A stretch of 64,000 bases of DNA from assembly GCF_001895025.1 (NCBI RefSeq), contig NZ_BCXI01000017.1, forward strand, positions 104,247-168,246, given 5' to 3'. The notes beneath the pieces were generated by a model. The model was not told where the DNA came from. It ran no database searches and saw nothing but the letters and a program-made list of their open reading frames with translations. Numbering within the stretch: position 1 is the first letter of the stretch; every line of letters begins with the position of its first letter. Below are positions 26,443 through 35,522 of this stretch, piece after piece. This DNA is from Rhodococcus zopfii NBRC 100606 = JCM 9919 (GTDB lineage Bacteria; Actinomycetota; Actinomycetes; Mycobacteriales; Mycobacteriaceae). Both the position numbers and the translations under genes were made by a program.

Positions 26443-27441
26443 ATGTCCGACCGCATTCAGATCAAGGGAATCGGCGAACTCATCGCTGCTGTCCCCACCG
26501 TTCTGTCGTTCGTGCCTGAGCAGTCGATCGTGCTGGTCTTCTCGAGCGCGGGCCGCGTCACGTGGATGGTCCGCACCGACTTCGGGACGGGTGGGCGCCT
26601 ACTGACGGCCGAGACGATTGTCCGGAGCGGCGAGTCCGACGCAGTGATCGTCGTCGTCGTGGCGAAGGGACGCACCTTCCGCGAGGTGATGGCAGAGGGC
26701 AACCGTGTGAGCGCGACGATGCTCGGGCTGGGTGTCGAGGTGCAGGGGATCTACTACACCCCGAGTATCGAGGGCGGGCAGACATGGACCGACATGCAGA
26801 GTTTCGAGACCGGCACGGTGGTCGATCCGGCCACGACCGCGGCTGCCGCCGCGACCGTCTTCACCGGCAAGCAGCTCACCCGCACCCGCGAGGAGATCGT
26901 GGCCCGCTACCGGCGTGACGGCGCGACGACGACCGACCGCCGCCGGGCGCGGATGACGAAGGAGGTGATGGGGGAGAACTTTGCGCGCAGCGTCATCAGC
27001 GAGCTGGCCGACGCCGTCCGCGAGCGTCAGGAGCCGACGGCCGCACTCGCAGCGCGAGTCGGGTTGCTCGTCACCACCGGCATCACGGCACGTGATGCGA
27101 TCCTCGGACTGGCAGTGATCGACCCGGCCACCGCGGCCGAGACGATGGCGGCCGTCGCCCGCAAGTTGTACGGCGCCGAACGGGTGGCGGCACTGACAGT
27201 CGCCGGGTTCTTCGCATATGTGAACTTCCAGGGACCGGACGCCGGGTGCGCATTCGAGGCAGCCCGCGAGGAGGCCGCCCGGCATCCCCTGTCCGACACG
27301 CGCCTGCTCGGACTGGTCGAGCAGGCACTCTCGACGGGGCTACACCCGAGGCAGATGCGCACGCTGTCCGGCACCGGAGTCGACATCGCCCGCGAGAAGT
27401 TCGGTGTCGAGCTGCCCGCCCCGAGCAGTGATTGGCTCTGA
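26443..27441 (+). CDS. DUF4192 family protein
   Basis: The 332-residue product opens with IKGIGELIAAVPTVLSFVP and continues with SIVLVF, the start typical of DUF4192, a family frequent in actinobacteria and their plasmids. A helical C-terminal half includes the repeat-like segment LTVAGFFAYVNFQGPDAG. The family has no established activity. The ATG at 26443 has a GAGGAG site. A perfect intrinsic terminator follows the stop codon within 20 bp, so this is a single-gene transcript. The upstream region is structured. Confidence 0.88.
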   Translation: MSDRIQIKGIGELIAAVPTVLSFVPEQSIVLVFSSAGRVTWMVRTDFGTGGRLLTAETIVRSGESDAVIVVVVAKGRTFREVMAEGNRVSATMLGLGVEVQGIYYTPSIEGGQTWTDMQSFETGTVVDPATTAAAAATVFTGKQLTRTREEIVARYRRDGATTTDRRRARMTKEVMGENFARSVISELADAVRERQEPTAALAARVGLLVTTGITARDAILGLAVIDPATAAETMAAVARKLYGAERVAALTVAGFFAYVNFQGPDAGCAFEAAREEAARHPLSDTRLLGLVEQALSTGLHPRQMRTLSGTGVDIAREKFGVELPAPSSDWL

Positions 27442-27458
27442 CGGCACAACACACAGCC

Positions 27459-27492
27459 AGGCCCCCGGAATCCGTAGTTCCGGGGGCCTCGC
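27459..27492 (+). terminator. intrinsic terminator after the DUF4192 gene
   Basis: AGGCCCCCGGAA (27459-27470) and TTCCGGGGGCCT (27478-27489) form a perfect 12-bp stem with a seven-base loop. It sits between convergent genes and could act in both directions. The trailing T-run is short (TCGCC), as is usual in actinobacteria. Confidence 0.75.
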
Positions 27493-27579
27493 CCGTTGCG
27501 CAGGAACGTCGATCAGGCATCGAGCCTGACCGACGCTTGCGCACGTCCTACAACGCACAGCATAGCCACGCGCACACCG

Positions 27580-27750
27580 TCAGAACTCGTCCCGCTCCGC
27601 ATCGTCGGGGAACCCGAAATCGACCGCCGAGGACTGCGACCGGGGAACACTCTCGCCACCCACGATCGCTTCGAGTTCGCTCTCACTCGGGCGGATTCCG
27701 TGCTTGATGGCGTCGTACAACTGCTTCTCCACGTGTGACCGTTCCACCAT
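27580..27750 (-). CDS. small hypothetical protein, 56 aa
   Basis: This ORF is too short for the automatic track but reads well. It is acidic and helical with KQLYDAIKHGIRPSESELEAI in its middle and ends in PDDAERDEF. The ATG at 27750 follows AGAGGA by 6 bp. It sits about 75 bp downstream of the next leftward gene and probably shares its operon. I do not recognise the family. It could be a small antitoxin-like or regulatory protein, but nothing shows this. Confidence 0.6.
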   Translation of the reverse strand: MVERSHVEKQLYDAIKHGIRPSESELEAIVGGESVPRSQSSAVDFGFPDDAERDEF

Positions 27751-27827
27751 GTCGATCCTCTCGTCCGGCCCGCAGTCCTAGGGCCATCAGCCGCCTGCAG
27801 ATGGCGGCCGGGGAAGGCTGGGGTGTC

Positions 27828-28097
27828 CTACAGGGCCTCGTCGATGCGTTCGTGCAGCCGGTCCGCAGCCTCGGCCCACCGCAGGAAATCCGCTCGGTTC
27901 GGATGCTTGGGATCGTCCTGGACCTGGTGTCGAAGATCGTCGGCCCATTCCCGCAGCGCCGCGGTCAGCACGAAATGCAGATCCGGCTCGTCCGGATCGT
28001 CGAGGTCGACGATCACGCGACGGGACGACTGTCCACCGAGGGTGGCCAGGACCGTGTCCAAGCGGTCACGGATAATCGGCGAGCTCGCCGGCCGCAT
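27828..28097 (-). CDS. small hypothetical protein, 89 aa
   Basis: The product is 89 residues, acidic and soluble, with VIVDLDDPDEPDLHFVL strand-like in the middle and a C-terminal helix rich in Trp/Arg/Glu. It has no membrane segment. The ATG at 28097 has a GAGGGG site at 5 bp, better than an ATG 15 bp earlier. The gene overlaps the 3' end of its upstream neighbour by 32 bp, so translation is coupled. Function unknown. Confidence 0.7.
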   Translation of the reverse strand: MRPASSPIIRDRLDTVLATLGGQSSRRVIVDLDDPDEPDLHFVLTAALREWADDLRHQVQDDPKHPNRADFLRWAEAADRLHERIDEAL

Positions 28098-28869
28098 CCA
28101 CCCCTCGAGCATCCGGGCCTATCGACCGATCCTGCGAGAGGGGCTCGTCCGGGTCGGTGTGCAGTTCGGTGCGTACCGACCGCGCCGATGTCCAGATGGC
28201 ATGGTCGATCTCCCAGGCGGTGACCCGTCGGCCGAGCACACTGCTGACCTCGGTGGCGAGCTCGGAGAGCAGCGTGCGGGCCGTGGCGGCGTTGACGTCG
28301 GCGCCGTGGCGGGCCAGCCACCCCAGCACCATGCGGTCGGGTTTGATGGTGTCCTCGTCGCCGACGAGCATCCACAGATAGCCGCGGCGCACCCCGAACC
28401 CGCCATCGCCGGGAACGGTGCGCAGCGCGGTTTCCACCGTGTCGAGCCGCTGCGGGTCGTCGAGCAGGACGCGAGCGTCGTCGAGTGTCCGGATCCCGTG
28501 CTCGTGGAGGATCGTCGCGTACTGCAGCACAGCTTCGGCCTTGAGAATGCCCCCACGCGGTGAGGTGCGTTGCCGGTTGTTCGTCACCGCCAGCAGCGCG
28601 TCGACGGTGTCGTAGCGATCCAAGAACCGCTCCAGCGGTAAGGGGTCGGCCAGGCCGGTGACCGGCGGCGGCACGGATGGCGTCTCGATGCCGGCATCGG
28701 CGGCGACCCGGCGCACCACCGGCAGCACGTGACGGTCGTAGTGGGCGCCGATGCTGTAGACCGCATCGACGATGCACAAACTCAGGCTCACCCACTGCCG
28801 CTGGCGCGGACGCAGGTCGAGACCACAGACGGCCTCGACCACCGGCGACAGATCAGCAGCTGCGGACAT
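28066..28869 (-). CDS. hypothetical helical protein, HhH-GPD-like
   Basis: The 267-residue product is helical and soluble. RQRTSPRGGILKAEAVLQYA near residue 100 and GDEDTIKPDRMVLGWLARHG near 165-185 recall the helix-hairpin-helix and loop segments of endonuclease III-like HhH-GPD proteins. No catalytic Lys or iron-sulphur cysteines are visible, so a glycosylase activity is not supported. The ATG at 28869 begins before the first good helix, and earlier in-frame sequence is short. It is the first gene of a three-gene leftward operon, 28869 to 27580. The fold is an impression, not a match. Confidence 0.65.
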   Translation of the reverse strand: MSAAADLSPVVEAVCGLDLRPRQRQWVSLSLCIVDAVYSIGAHYDRHVLPVVRRVAADAGIETPSVPPPVTGLADPLPLERFLDRYDTVDALLAVTNNRQRTSPRGGILKAEAVLQYATILHEHGIRTLDDARVLLDDPQRLDTVETALRTVPGDGGFGVRRGYLWMLVGDEDTIKPDRMVLGWLARHGADVNAATARTLLSELATEVSSVLGRRVTAWEIDHAIWTSARSVRTELHTDPDEPLSQDRSIGPDARGVDAAGELADYP

Positions 28870-28956
28870 GGATGCACCGTAATCGATCCGGGCGACACAC
28901 AAGGTGGTCATCGACCCTTCGCGGCGGCACCGGACCGAACGACACCAGCACCGAGA

Positions 28957-29178
28957 TCATCGGCGGCGAACCGACCGGAACTCACTCAGCAATCCGCCGA
29001 CGCGACCTGCCTGCGTCGACGTCGATCCGGCCCCGGGGCCGTCGACGCGCTTAAGCCGATGGCGGCCGGCGATGTCGGGATCGACGACGACCAGGCGTCC
29101 CAGTTCGTCGACCTCGTAGGTGCGTACCGCTGGCCCGAACTCGCCTCGACGTAGCTTCGGGCCTGCCAGAAGCGTGGT
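28957..29178 (-). pseudogene. possible gene remnant without start codon
   Basis: A 74-codon open stretch after a TAA has strong third-position GC and reads like a protein, for example VRTYEVDELGRLVVVDPD, ending in SEFRSVRRR. There is no ATG, GTG or TTG in its first 60 codons. It may be the surviving 3' part of a gene whose 5' end was replaced when the lipoprotein gene to the right arrived. An unseen sequencing error is the alternative. Confidence 0.3.
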
Positions 29179-29187
29179 CGATTAGCC

Positions 29188-30015
29188 TTGTGCTTCGTGT
29201 TGAGAACCGGTCAAGGAGTAACTCGGCGTTGGGCACCGACGGTGTCTGTAGCCGGCGTGATCGTGCTGGGATTGTCCGGGTGCTCGTCCGGCAGTGACTC
29301 CGACACGGCGACGCAGGAGCCATCATCGACCACCCCGACGTCAGCGGCCTTCTCCACGAGCGGCGCGGTGTCGCCGTCGGCTACTCCGACCTCCGCGACA
29401 TCGATGACGTCTGCGGCCCCGACGCCGGCCCCTCTCGCCGCGGACCAGATGGTTCTGTCGCCGGACCAGCTGCCCGGAGCGGGATGGAAACCGGATGACG
29501 ATGGTGACCCCGAGTCGACGCAGCGGCAGCCCGCGTCGCAACCGGAGTGCAGCAACCAATCCTGGACGCTGCGCACCGAGGAGATGACCGACCAGGCCGG
29601 TGCCGGCTGGTATTTCGACCAGGCAGCAGAAGTCGAAGCGATCACCAGCCAGGCGTTCGTGTACCGGAACGAGCAGGCCGCTGCGACAGCGCTGGCGGCG
29701 TATCGAGCCGTCGTCGAGCGGTGTGTGTCCTGGCAGATGGGCGCGGGGACTGCCGGCTACTCCTTTCAGGAGGGCCAGGAACCCTTCGACGCTGCGGTCG
29801 GTGACGAGTCTGTTGCTCGCATGCAGACCACGGCCATGGTCCGGTATCCGGATGTGCCTGCGAGCTCGAGCTATTGGGTCAGCGCTCGAGTGGGAGCATC
29901 GATCGTGCAGGTCACCTATCGGCCGGGGTCCCTGCTGGGCAGCGGGCAAGGCAAGACCCAGGCAGTCGACCTGGCAGCGACCGCCGCGGCCCAGGCGCAG
30001 ACCCGCACCGGATAG
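29188..30015 (+). CDS. lipoprotein with PknH-sensor-like domain
   Basis: The 275-residue product has a Gly/Val-rich signal segment and a lipobox (LGLSGC), then a Ser/Thr/Pro-rich spacer to about residue 85. The C-terminal domain (about 85-270) has three cysteines and the pattern AFVYRNEQAAATALAAYR. This resembles the PknH-type extracellular sensor domains of mycobacterial lipoproteins, but that call is by eye. The start is uncertain: ATG 29188, GTG 29197 or later all lie near an AAGGAG at 29214. It stands alone, and probably sits on the outer face of the membrane. Confidence 0.7.
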   Translation: MCFVLRTGQGVTRRWAPTVSVAGVIVLGLSGCSSGSDSDTATQEPSSTTPTSAAFSTSGAVSPSATPTSATSMTSAAPTPAPLAADQMVLSPDQLPGAGWKPDDDGDPESTQRQPASQPECSNQSWTLRTEEMTDQAGAGWYFDQAAEVEAITSQAFVYRNEQAAATALAAYRAVVERCVSWQMGAGTAGYSFQEGQEPFDAAVGDESVARMQTTAMVRYPDVPASSSYWVSARVGASIVQVTYRPGSLLGSGQGKTQAVDLAATAAAQAQTRTG

Positions 30016-30114
30016 GGAGGATCCACAACGTCTGACCTGTCGGACCACACGAGCACCCGGACCTTGCGAGCGGCCCGCCGGGACTATCCGCAGGTAGTGA
30101 TCACTGCATACGCG

Positions 30115-30774
30115 CTAAGTCAGGGTGGAGCGCACATCGATCGTCGCGCGGAACCAGCGGGCCAGGTACTTGTCGGCCATCAACTCCGGACGGGCTTCGA
30201 CGTAGCCGACGAACCAGCCGGACAGGCCGTCCCAGATTCTGTGGTTCCCGGGTGCGGTGAGGCTCCAGCCGAGTTCGTGGAGGGTCCAGTGTGCTTTGGC
30301 GGAGTTGCGTAGCATCGAGGTGCTCACCCAGTTCGGTTCCGCATCCACGCCGCCGCGGGCGACCGGAACCAGATGATCGATGGTCGGAAACAACTCCCAG
30401 AACGCGAAGTGCGACTGCGACATCTGCCAGTTCGGATGCGCAGGGAACTCTTCCGGCAGGATCAGCGACAGTGTGCGCAGGGCAGCCGGGTGCACGAGCT
30501 TGGCGCCGCTATAGCGGTCGAGGAAGCCGTCCCGGTAGAACACGCGCAGGCATTGGCGTTCGGTGTACTGACGCGAGTTCTTCGCCACCGGACTGAAGGG
30601 ATACTCACTACGCAGGATCTGCCGACCCTGCTCGAGATCACCGGCATCGATCGCGGCCACGGTGCGAGCGAGAATATCGGCTTTGTCGCCCTTGATGACA
30701 GCAGGATCCGGAACCGTTTCGGCAGATCGGGATTCGGGATTCGACACATCTTCGATCGTAGAGCCACTCCCCAA
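30115..30774 (-). CDS. HNH endonuclease-like protein
   Basis: The 219-residue product has IDHLVPVARGGVDAEPNWV near 130-150, with His and Asn in the positions of the HNH core and a final N-x-x-K-A-H. Upstream FLDRYSGAKLVHP could be the first half of the fold, though the usual Cys pair is missing. HNH proteins of this kind cut or nick DNA in restriction, homing or phage contexts. The track start at 30774 is a TTG; a GTG at 30744 is an alternative, and neither has a strong ribosome site. It is convergent with the preceding lipoprotein. Confidence 0.75.
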   Translation of the reverse strand: MGSGSTIEDVSNPESRSAETVPDPAVIKGDKADILARTVAAIDAGDLEQGRQILRSEYPFSPVAKNSRQYTERQCLRVFYRDGFLDRYSGAKLVHPAALRTLSLILPEEFPAHPNWQMSQSHFAFWELFPTIDHLVPVARGGVDAEPNWVSTSMLRNSAKAHWTLHELGWSLTAPGNHRIWDGLSGWFVGYVEARPELMADKYLARWFRATIDVRSTLT

Positions 30775-31042
30775 CTACCCGCTCTCCGCACATCCGGCGG
30801 GAAGTGCCAGCGAGCTCGGTGGATGAAGCCAGTACGTGGTCCGTGTCGGCGATCGGGCATCTCACCTACCGGTCCGATCGCTTCTCGGGTTCCGATCAGG
30901 GATGCCAGCGAGCGAACAACCTGATCGCAGCGGTGGTGAACATTCGCACTTCCGGAGAGCGTTACGGCGGCACCGGACGTCTGCGGCCGGTGATCCGGTC
31001 TGTCGGGCACCGAGCGAACGTGGGTTTGCAGTGACGGTGCGA

Positions 31043-31375
31043 TCACCGTAGCCAAATCCGGGCCCCTTCGGAGAACAGCGTCAACGAAGCCTCGAACAAT
31101 AGATGGTCCGTTCCGCTCGTCTCGTAGTAGAACTCCTCGGAGGCTGCTTCCCTGGGGTTCAGTGTCGGGTAGGTAAGAGGTGAGAGCATGTTGATGGTCG
31201 GGCTGAAGCGACGCTCTTGCGAGTAGAAGGCATCGAGGTCTCCGAACCGGAACACGCGGGGTCCCGTACCGATGTTGGTCACCGTGATCGCGGCAGGCGA
31301 GTTGCTCCACGAGTGCAGGCTCTCGCACCTGAGACCCCGACAATCTGTCGGGCCCTTGTCACACAATGCATCCAT
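31043..31375 (-). CDS. hypothetical protein or fragment, 110 aa
   Basis: The 110-residue product has a natural-looking aromatic and acidic composition from residue 30 on (FRFGDLDAFYSQERRF) but a Cys-rich odd N-terminus. Its start overlaps the first codon of the rightward gene at 31374, so one of the two starts must be wrong or they are divergent leaderless starts. It may be a C-terminal piece of a longer lost gene. I do not recognise the family. Confidence 0.4.
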   Translation of the reverse strand: MDALCDKGPTDCRGLRCESLHSWSNSPAAITVTNIGTGPRVFRFGDLDAFYSQERRFSPTINMLSPLTYPTLNPREAASEEFYYETSGTDHLLFEASLTLFSEGARIWLR

Positions 31376-32468
31376 GCTCGCTCGCAGCAGAGGTCAACGC
31401 GTGTTCCTGGCCGAAGGTCGACCATGGAAGGACGCGGTGATCGCTTATCTCGAACCGCGCTCGCCCTATCGACCGTGGCTGATCCCCTCCGCTGTGGCCG
31501 CGGGAAATCTGATCATCACAGTTCTCGACACCGACCCCCGCACGGTGCTGTGCGTGGAGCGCATGGGCCCCACCCGACGCGGAACGGTTCTCGAGGTCGT
31601 CGAGGAGAGTCGCTTGACGTTACCCTCGGTGCCGGACATCGAGGCAGCCCTGTCGATCACCCTGCCGACCGCACCCGGCCGGATCGACGACGGCGCGGCT
31701 GACCGCCTGCTTGAGGGACTGTCGGTGTATGAGGAGCGATTCGGCAATCCGCCGCGCCCCTTCGCCGACCCGCATCGGCACGACCCGCAGCTCTCGTCGG
31801 CCCGCTCTGCCCGGGTCCTGCTCGAATCCGGCGGCGTCTGCGCTGTCTGTGGTGACCGGGTGAACCTGCGCGGCGCCGCCGCTCGTGAGCGGGTCCACGT
31901 GCACCTCCCCGACGCACACGCCGCCGCCGATGAACAGTGGTCGGACCGCTCGGCCGCGCTGTGTACCCAGTGTCACCAGGCGATGACCGGCGGAGGATTC
32001 ACCAGCTTCGTGGAGTACCGGTTCTCGCTGCAACCGACGTGCCCGCGCTGCCAGGCATGTCGAACCCAGGAGGTCGTCTACGGCATGCCACCGGGGCCAG
32101 GGTGGCTCGACGACAAACCGTGGTTGGCGATGGGCGGATGCGCCATCGGTCCGGACTCGCCCCGATGGGGATGTGGCGTCTGCGGCTACCACTGGCACTA
32201 CAACGTCGATCGCCGCTTCGTCGACGAAGAAGATCCCCACGCCGGCGATTATGTCGCCGCGCATTTGTTCAACTTCGACGGCCGACGCCCGCACATGCAT
32301 CCGCCGGACGTCGAGGACCCACACGAGATGCAGATCGGCACGCTCATCATCGAGGACGTCGATTCGGCCTGGGGCGGGTACACGCGTTACGCCGTGCTCC
32401 GTGACGACGGGTGCCTGAGAGAAATCGAGCCGGACACCATCGTCGCGGTCGGCCGGACGGGCACCTGA
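31374..32468 (+). CDS. zinc-ribbon/HNH-like protein
   Basis: The 364-residue product has many CxxC and related pairs: CAVC (156-159), CTQC, CPRCQAC, and CGVCGYHWH with a His pair. The N-terminal 120 residues look like a separate alpha/beta domain with RVFLAEGRPWKDAVI. Cys pairs with a HxP-like segment suggest a zinc-stabilised fold related to HNH nucleases; no complete active site is seen. The ATG at 31374 is preferred because upstream in-frame codons look non-native. It could recognise nucleic acid, but that is inference. Confidence 0.65.
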   Translation: MLARSRGQRVFLAEGRPWKDAVIAYLEPRSPYRPWLIPSAVAAGNLIITVLDTDPRTVLCVERMGPTRRGTVLEVVEESRLTLPSVPDIEAALSITLPTAPGRIDDGAADRLLEGLSVYEERFGNPPRPFADPHRHDPQLSSARSARVLLESGGVCAVCGDRVNLRGAAARERVHVHLPDAHAAADEQWSDRSAALCTQCHQAMTGGGFTSFVEYRFSLQPTCPRCQACRTQEVVYGMPPGPGWLDDKPWLAMGGCAIGPDSPRWGCGVCGYHWHYNVDRRFVDEEDPHAGDYVAAHLFNFDGRRPHMHPPDVEDPHEMQIGTLIIEDVDSAWGGYTRYAVLRDDGCLREIEPDTIVAVGRTGT

Positions 32469-32632
32469 CGAACCGGCAGGTTGTTGCACCGGTCGGCGTC
32501 GAGATTCGACTCGGGGGACGACTCGGTGACGTTGCCGCAGCTACCACAGCACCATGCCTTGGGGTCCAGCCGGACGGTACCGTCCCAGCTGGAGCAGATC
32601 CGACTCCACCGGGCGTCTACGACGCGAAGCAC
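32387..32632 (-). CDS. possible small zinc-ribbon protein
   Basis: The 81-residue frame contains LDPKAWCCGSCGNVTES with a CCxxC followed by a later Cys, as in single zinc ribbons. It opens at a GTG (32632) without a clear ribosome site and overlaps 80 bp of the 3' end of the gene on the other strand. The first part reads native and the last 30 residues are Arg/Pro-rich. It may be a genuine small gene or a decayed one. Confidence 0.35.
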   Translation of the reverse strand: MLRVVDARWSRICSSWDGTVRLDPKAWCCGSCGNVTESSPESNLDADRCNNLPVRQVPVRPTATMVSGSISLRHPSSRSTA

Positions 32633-32663
32633 GGGAAGCCAGCGCGACCGCGAAAGACATTCG

Positions 32664-32669
32664 TATAGT
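32664..32669 (+). promoter_or_regulatory. -10 box, likely leaderless promoter
   Basis: TATAGT ends 6 bp before the ATG at 32676, so transcription would start at or next to the start codon. No ribosome site is present in this gap. Leaderless transcripts are common in mycolic-acid actinobacteria. A similar TAGTGCACA string lies before the gene at 34440. Confidence 0.5.
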
Positions 32670-32675
32670 GCACAA

Positions 32676-34202
32676 ATGACCGGTGAGGCGATTGAGTCGA
32701 TCTTTCTCGACGGCTACGACTGGCCTGTGCCGCCAGTGGTGAGCACGTCGGTCTCGAAGTCGTTGGCACGCGATCTGCAGCTGTCGGACTGGCGCGCGGA
32801 TGTGGGTATCTCCGCGCTGTTGGGGCTGGCCACACGTTCGTGTCAGCCGAGCGATGCAGCAGCGCGGTCGTTGCTGGCGGGGCAATTCGGCATGCCGCAG
32901 GACAGAGCCAGAGCGGCCGTCGGCCTGGGTCGATACCTGGTCACCGACAACCCGGTCAACAACCATCCTCTGGGTTATCTCGCGGCGGTGAAACTGAGCG
33001 AACCCCGTGCGCGGCGGCTGTTGGAACTGTATGCCGGCCGCACCAACGACGACGGAATGTCCGCCGCGAAGATCAACTGCACCCGGGTTCGTGCCGTTCG
33101 GACCGGACAAGATGTGCGCAGGCTCGCGCAAGCTTCCGCATCCTCTCAGGACGCACCCACCATGGCGGTCACCGCCGCTCTGCTGGCCTCGTCGCGTCTG
33201 ACAAACGAGTCCGGGACGACGGAATTGCTGCACGACGCACTGACGCAGTCGGTGGCGCACAATGCGAAGGCCACTGCGTTGGAGCGGCGCCGTGACCGCG
33301 TACTGGCCGGCGCGTACGCGTTGTCGGCTTTGGCTGTCGAAGGCCTCGATGTAGGGGATCTCGCCTGGAACGATGCCACACCGTCCTGGCGTTTCGACGC
33401 CGCACCATGGCTTCTGCCTCTTCTCGACGTCGAGGACAGCACACCACTGCGGCAACTCCTCGACAGAGCAGCACATCTCGGTCTCGGTTTCGTGTCGGTC
33501 GGCACCTCGCCGTTCCAGGTGGAAGGCGATGTCGGCGAGACCGCCGAACAGGAGCTGTTGGATGCGACGCTGCACCGCGTCAGTCATCTGGCAGCGGCAG
33601 GCCGGCTCACCAAGGTTCCGGACACCCCGTTGTGGTTCGACGGTGGTAGCGACGGGCAAGTTCTGCTGGTGGTTGCCGACGACGATGCGTACGCGTGGGT
33701 GGGGCGAGCCAGAAAAGGGGTGTTGGTCGGATTCGACCTGACGGATTTTGTCGGACGCTGTCTCGACGAACCCGGGATCCGCACCGCACTGGCGATGGCC
33801 GTCGCCTGGTATGTCGACGGGGCGATAAGCTTGAAGAAGCAGTCGACCGCCGCGGCGTCGTTCACGCGCCGCTCCGCCGGCACTCCTTCGATCTATCGCT
33901 ACACCCCCACCTCGTCGTTCACGCAGCACGTCACGGATGTCGCCCACGGCCGCAGCATCCCACCGCGGCCACACGCGGTGACCGCGCACATCCGGCATCT
34001 CGGACCGGAGAAGGAGCCGTCGGAGGACGCCGTCGATCGTGCCCCACGGCACCTACGGCGCTATATGGGGCCTCACGACACGTACGTCCGGGGCTACCAA
34101 ACCGGCGGCGCCACCGGTGCGGACGAGCTGATCACGCGCCTGTCGAAGCATTCGATGTTGGCCGATGTTCTCGGAGAACTGTCCGACCAGCAAAGTAGTT
34201 AA
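32676..34202 (+). CDS. hypothetical protein, 508 aa
   Basis: The 508-residue product is soluble and mostly helical. The first 280 residues are Ala/Leu/Arg-rich helices (GLGRYLVTDNPVNNHPLGYL). From about 280 there are strand-like segments with VLLVVADDDAYAWVG, and a basic tail near 430-470. I see no nuclease, ATPase or HTH motif and do not recognise the family. The ATG at 32676 begins just after a likely -10 box with no ribosome site, so the mRNA may be leaderless. It lies between a zinc-ribbon protein and a NucS-like nuclease, all rightward; they may form a loose group. Function unknown. Confidence 0.65.
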   Translation: MTGEAIESIFLDGYDWPVPPVVSTSVSKSLARDLQLSDWRADVGISALLGLATRSCQPSDAAARSLLAGQFGMPQDRARAAVGLGRYLVTDNPVNNHPLGYLAAVKLSEPRARRLLELYAGRTNDDGMSAAKINCTRVRAVRTGQDVRRLAQASASSQDAPTMAVTAALLASSRLTNESGTTELLHDALTQSVAHNAKATALERRRDRVLAGAYALSALAVEGLDVGDLAWNDATPSWRFDAAPWLLPLLDVEDSTPLRQLLDRAAHLGLGFVSVGTSPFQVEGDVGETAEQELLDATLHRVSHLAAAGRLTKVPDTPLWFDGGSDGQVLLVVADDDAYAWVGRARKGVLVGFDLTDFVGRCLDEPGIRTALAMAVAWYVDGAISLKKQSTAAASFTRRSAGTPSIYRYTPTSSFTQHVTDVAHGRSIPPRPHAVTAHIRHLGPEKEPSEDAVDRAPRHLRRYMGPHDTYVRGYQTGGATGADELITRLSKHSMLADVLGELSDQQSS

Positions 34203-34439
34203 CGAGCCGCGAGTGGAATCACACGGTCTTCCCCGGACAGCAACTACTCGGTGGCCATCTCCGGCGCCACCACACCGTAACCCGGTGACAGTAGCGACGT
34301 TCTCGCATGTGCTGTTGCTGTCATCGATTCCGGTGACCTTGGAGGCCGTCCGGCCGGCACGGCGCGACGAACACCCTTCGTCCCGCACGTGGAAGTCAAG
34401 TCGATACGGTGCCCGAGCCTGTAGTGCACACTGTTCATC

Positions 34440-35522
34440 ATGGATTCGGACATCCACATGTTCATGGTGAACGGGCAGACGACGACGCCGATGACCCCGA
34501 GTGGATTGGCGACTCAAGGGCTCCTTGAGACCGTGCACCTCGAACAATGGGTAGTCGACAATCCGCAGGTCCTCGGTGGTGACATCAGAATCGTGACCAC
34601 GCAATACGACAAGTGGTCCTCACAGTTCGGGGACTCGGCCAAAGAGCGCCTCGACATCCTCGGGCTCGACAGCTCGGGGCAGCTCGTAGTCGTCGAACTC
34701 AAACGCGGCAGCGACTCGCGGATTCATTTGCAGGCCATCACGTATGCGGCGCTGGTGGCGGGCTTCGACAAGCACACCCTCGCCGAGGTCCACGCCGACT
34801 ATCTCAACCGAACTGGCACTTATGCGACTGCGGTTTCCGCCGCCGAGGCCGAGGACCTACTCGACAGGCACGTCGAAGGAGAATGGGACGATGATGTCCT
34901 CACCATCCCCAAAATTGTCCTGCTCGCCGAGGATTTCACCGCTCAGACCTACACCACGGTCAAGTGGCTCAGTGATCTGACTCCGAATCTGAGTATCGAG
35001 ATGCGGACGATCAATGTGTTCCTGCAACCCTCGGACACAGCGAACGGACTTCCCTGCGTGGTGTTCCGCCGGCTGTATCCAACAGACGACCCCGCCGTCC
35101 GGATCCTGACTCCCGGGACCGCCAGTGCAGACACCGTCGTCACCAAGATCGCCGAACGAAAAATGCGAGCCCGTTCCACCTACATCCTGCACGACAACGA
35201 AGTGATTCCCGAAGGGGCACGGCTCGAGTTGAGCCTGCGCGGCGTGGTCAATCTTCCTACCGTGGAGAAGGTCGAGCAGTGGATCGCCGAAAATCCGGAC
35301 CGGGGATATGCGACGTGGGTCCGAAACCGAGAACGCCCACTGCAATGGACCGGCGACCCGGCGGATTCGACCTGGACCCCCACCGGACTTGCCCGTCATA
35401 TCGTCGAACGTGCCACCACCATCCACATGGATGCCATCCCCGGTGGCGACGTGTGGCGGTACAACGGCCGCACCTTGTATGAGATCGCCAAGCAGGCAGA
35501 GACCGAACCTCCGACGCCGTAG
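34440..35522 (+). CDS. NucS-like PD-(D/E)xK nuclease
   Basis: The 360-residue product has a nuclease core at 68-100. D72 in ERLDILGLDSSG and E86/K88 in VVVELKRG match the D-ExK motif of NucS/DUF91-type proteins, followed by the Q of QAITYAA. NucS proteins cut DNA at mismatches or branched ends; many plasmid-borne relatives are in defence islands. The C-terminal 150 residues are unassigned. The ATG at 34440 follows TGTAGTGCACA at about 15 bp and has no clear ribosome site. It is convergent with the restriction cluster to its right. Confidence 0.8.
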   Translation: MDSDIHMFMVNGQTTTPMTPSGLATQGLLETVHLEQWVVDNPQVLGGDIRIVTTQYDKWSSQFGDSAKERLDILGLDSSGQLVVVELKRGSDSRIHLQAITYAALVAGFDKHTLAEVHADYLNRTGTYATAVSAAEAEDLLDRHVEGEWDDDVLTIPKIVLLAEDFTAQTYTTVKWLSDLTPNLSIEMRTINVFLQPSDTANGLPCVVFRRLYPTDDPAVRILTPGTASADTVVTKIAERKMRARSTYILHDNEVIPEGARLELSLRGVVNLPTVEKVEQWIAENPDRGYATWVRNRERPLQWTGDPADSTWTPTGLARHIVERATTIHMDAIPGGDVWRYNGRTLYEIAKQAETEPPTP

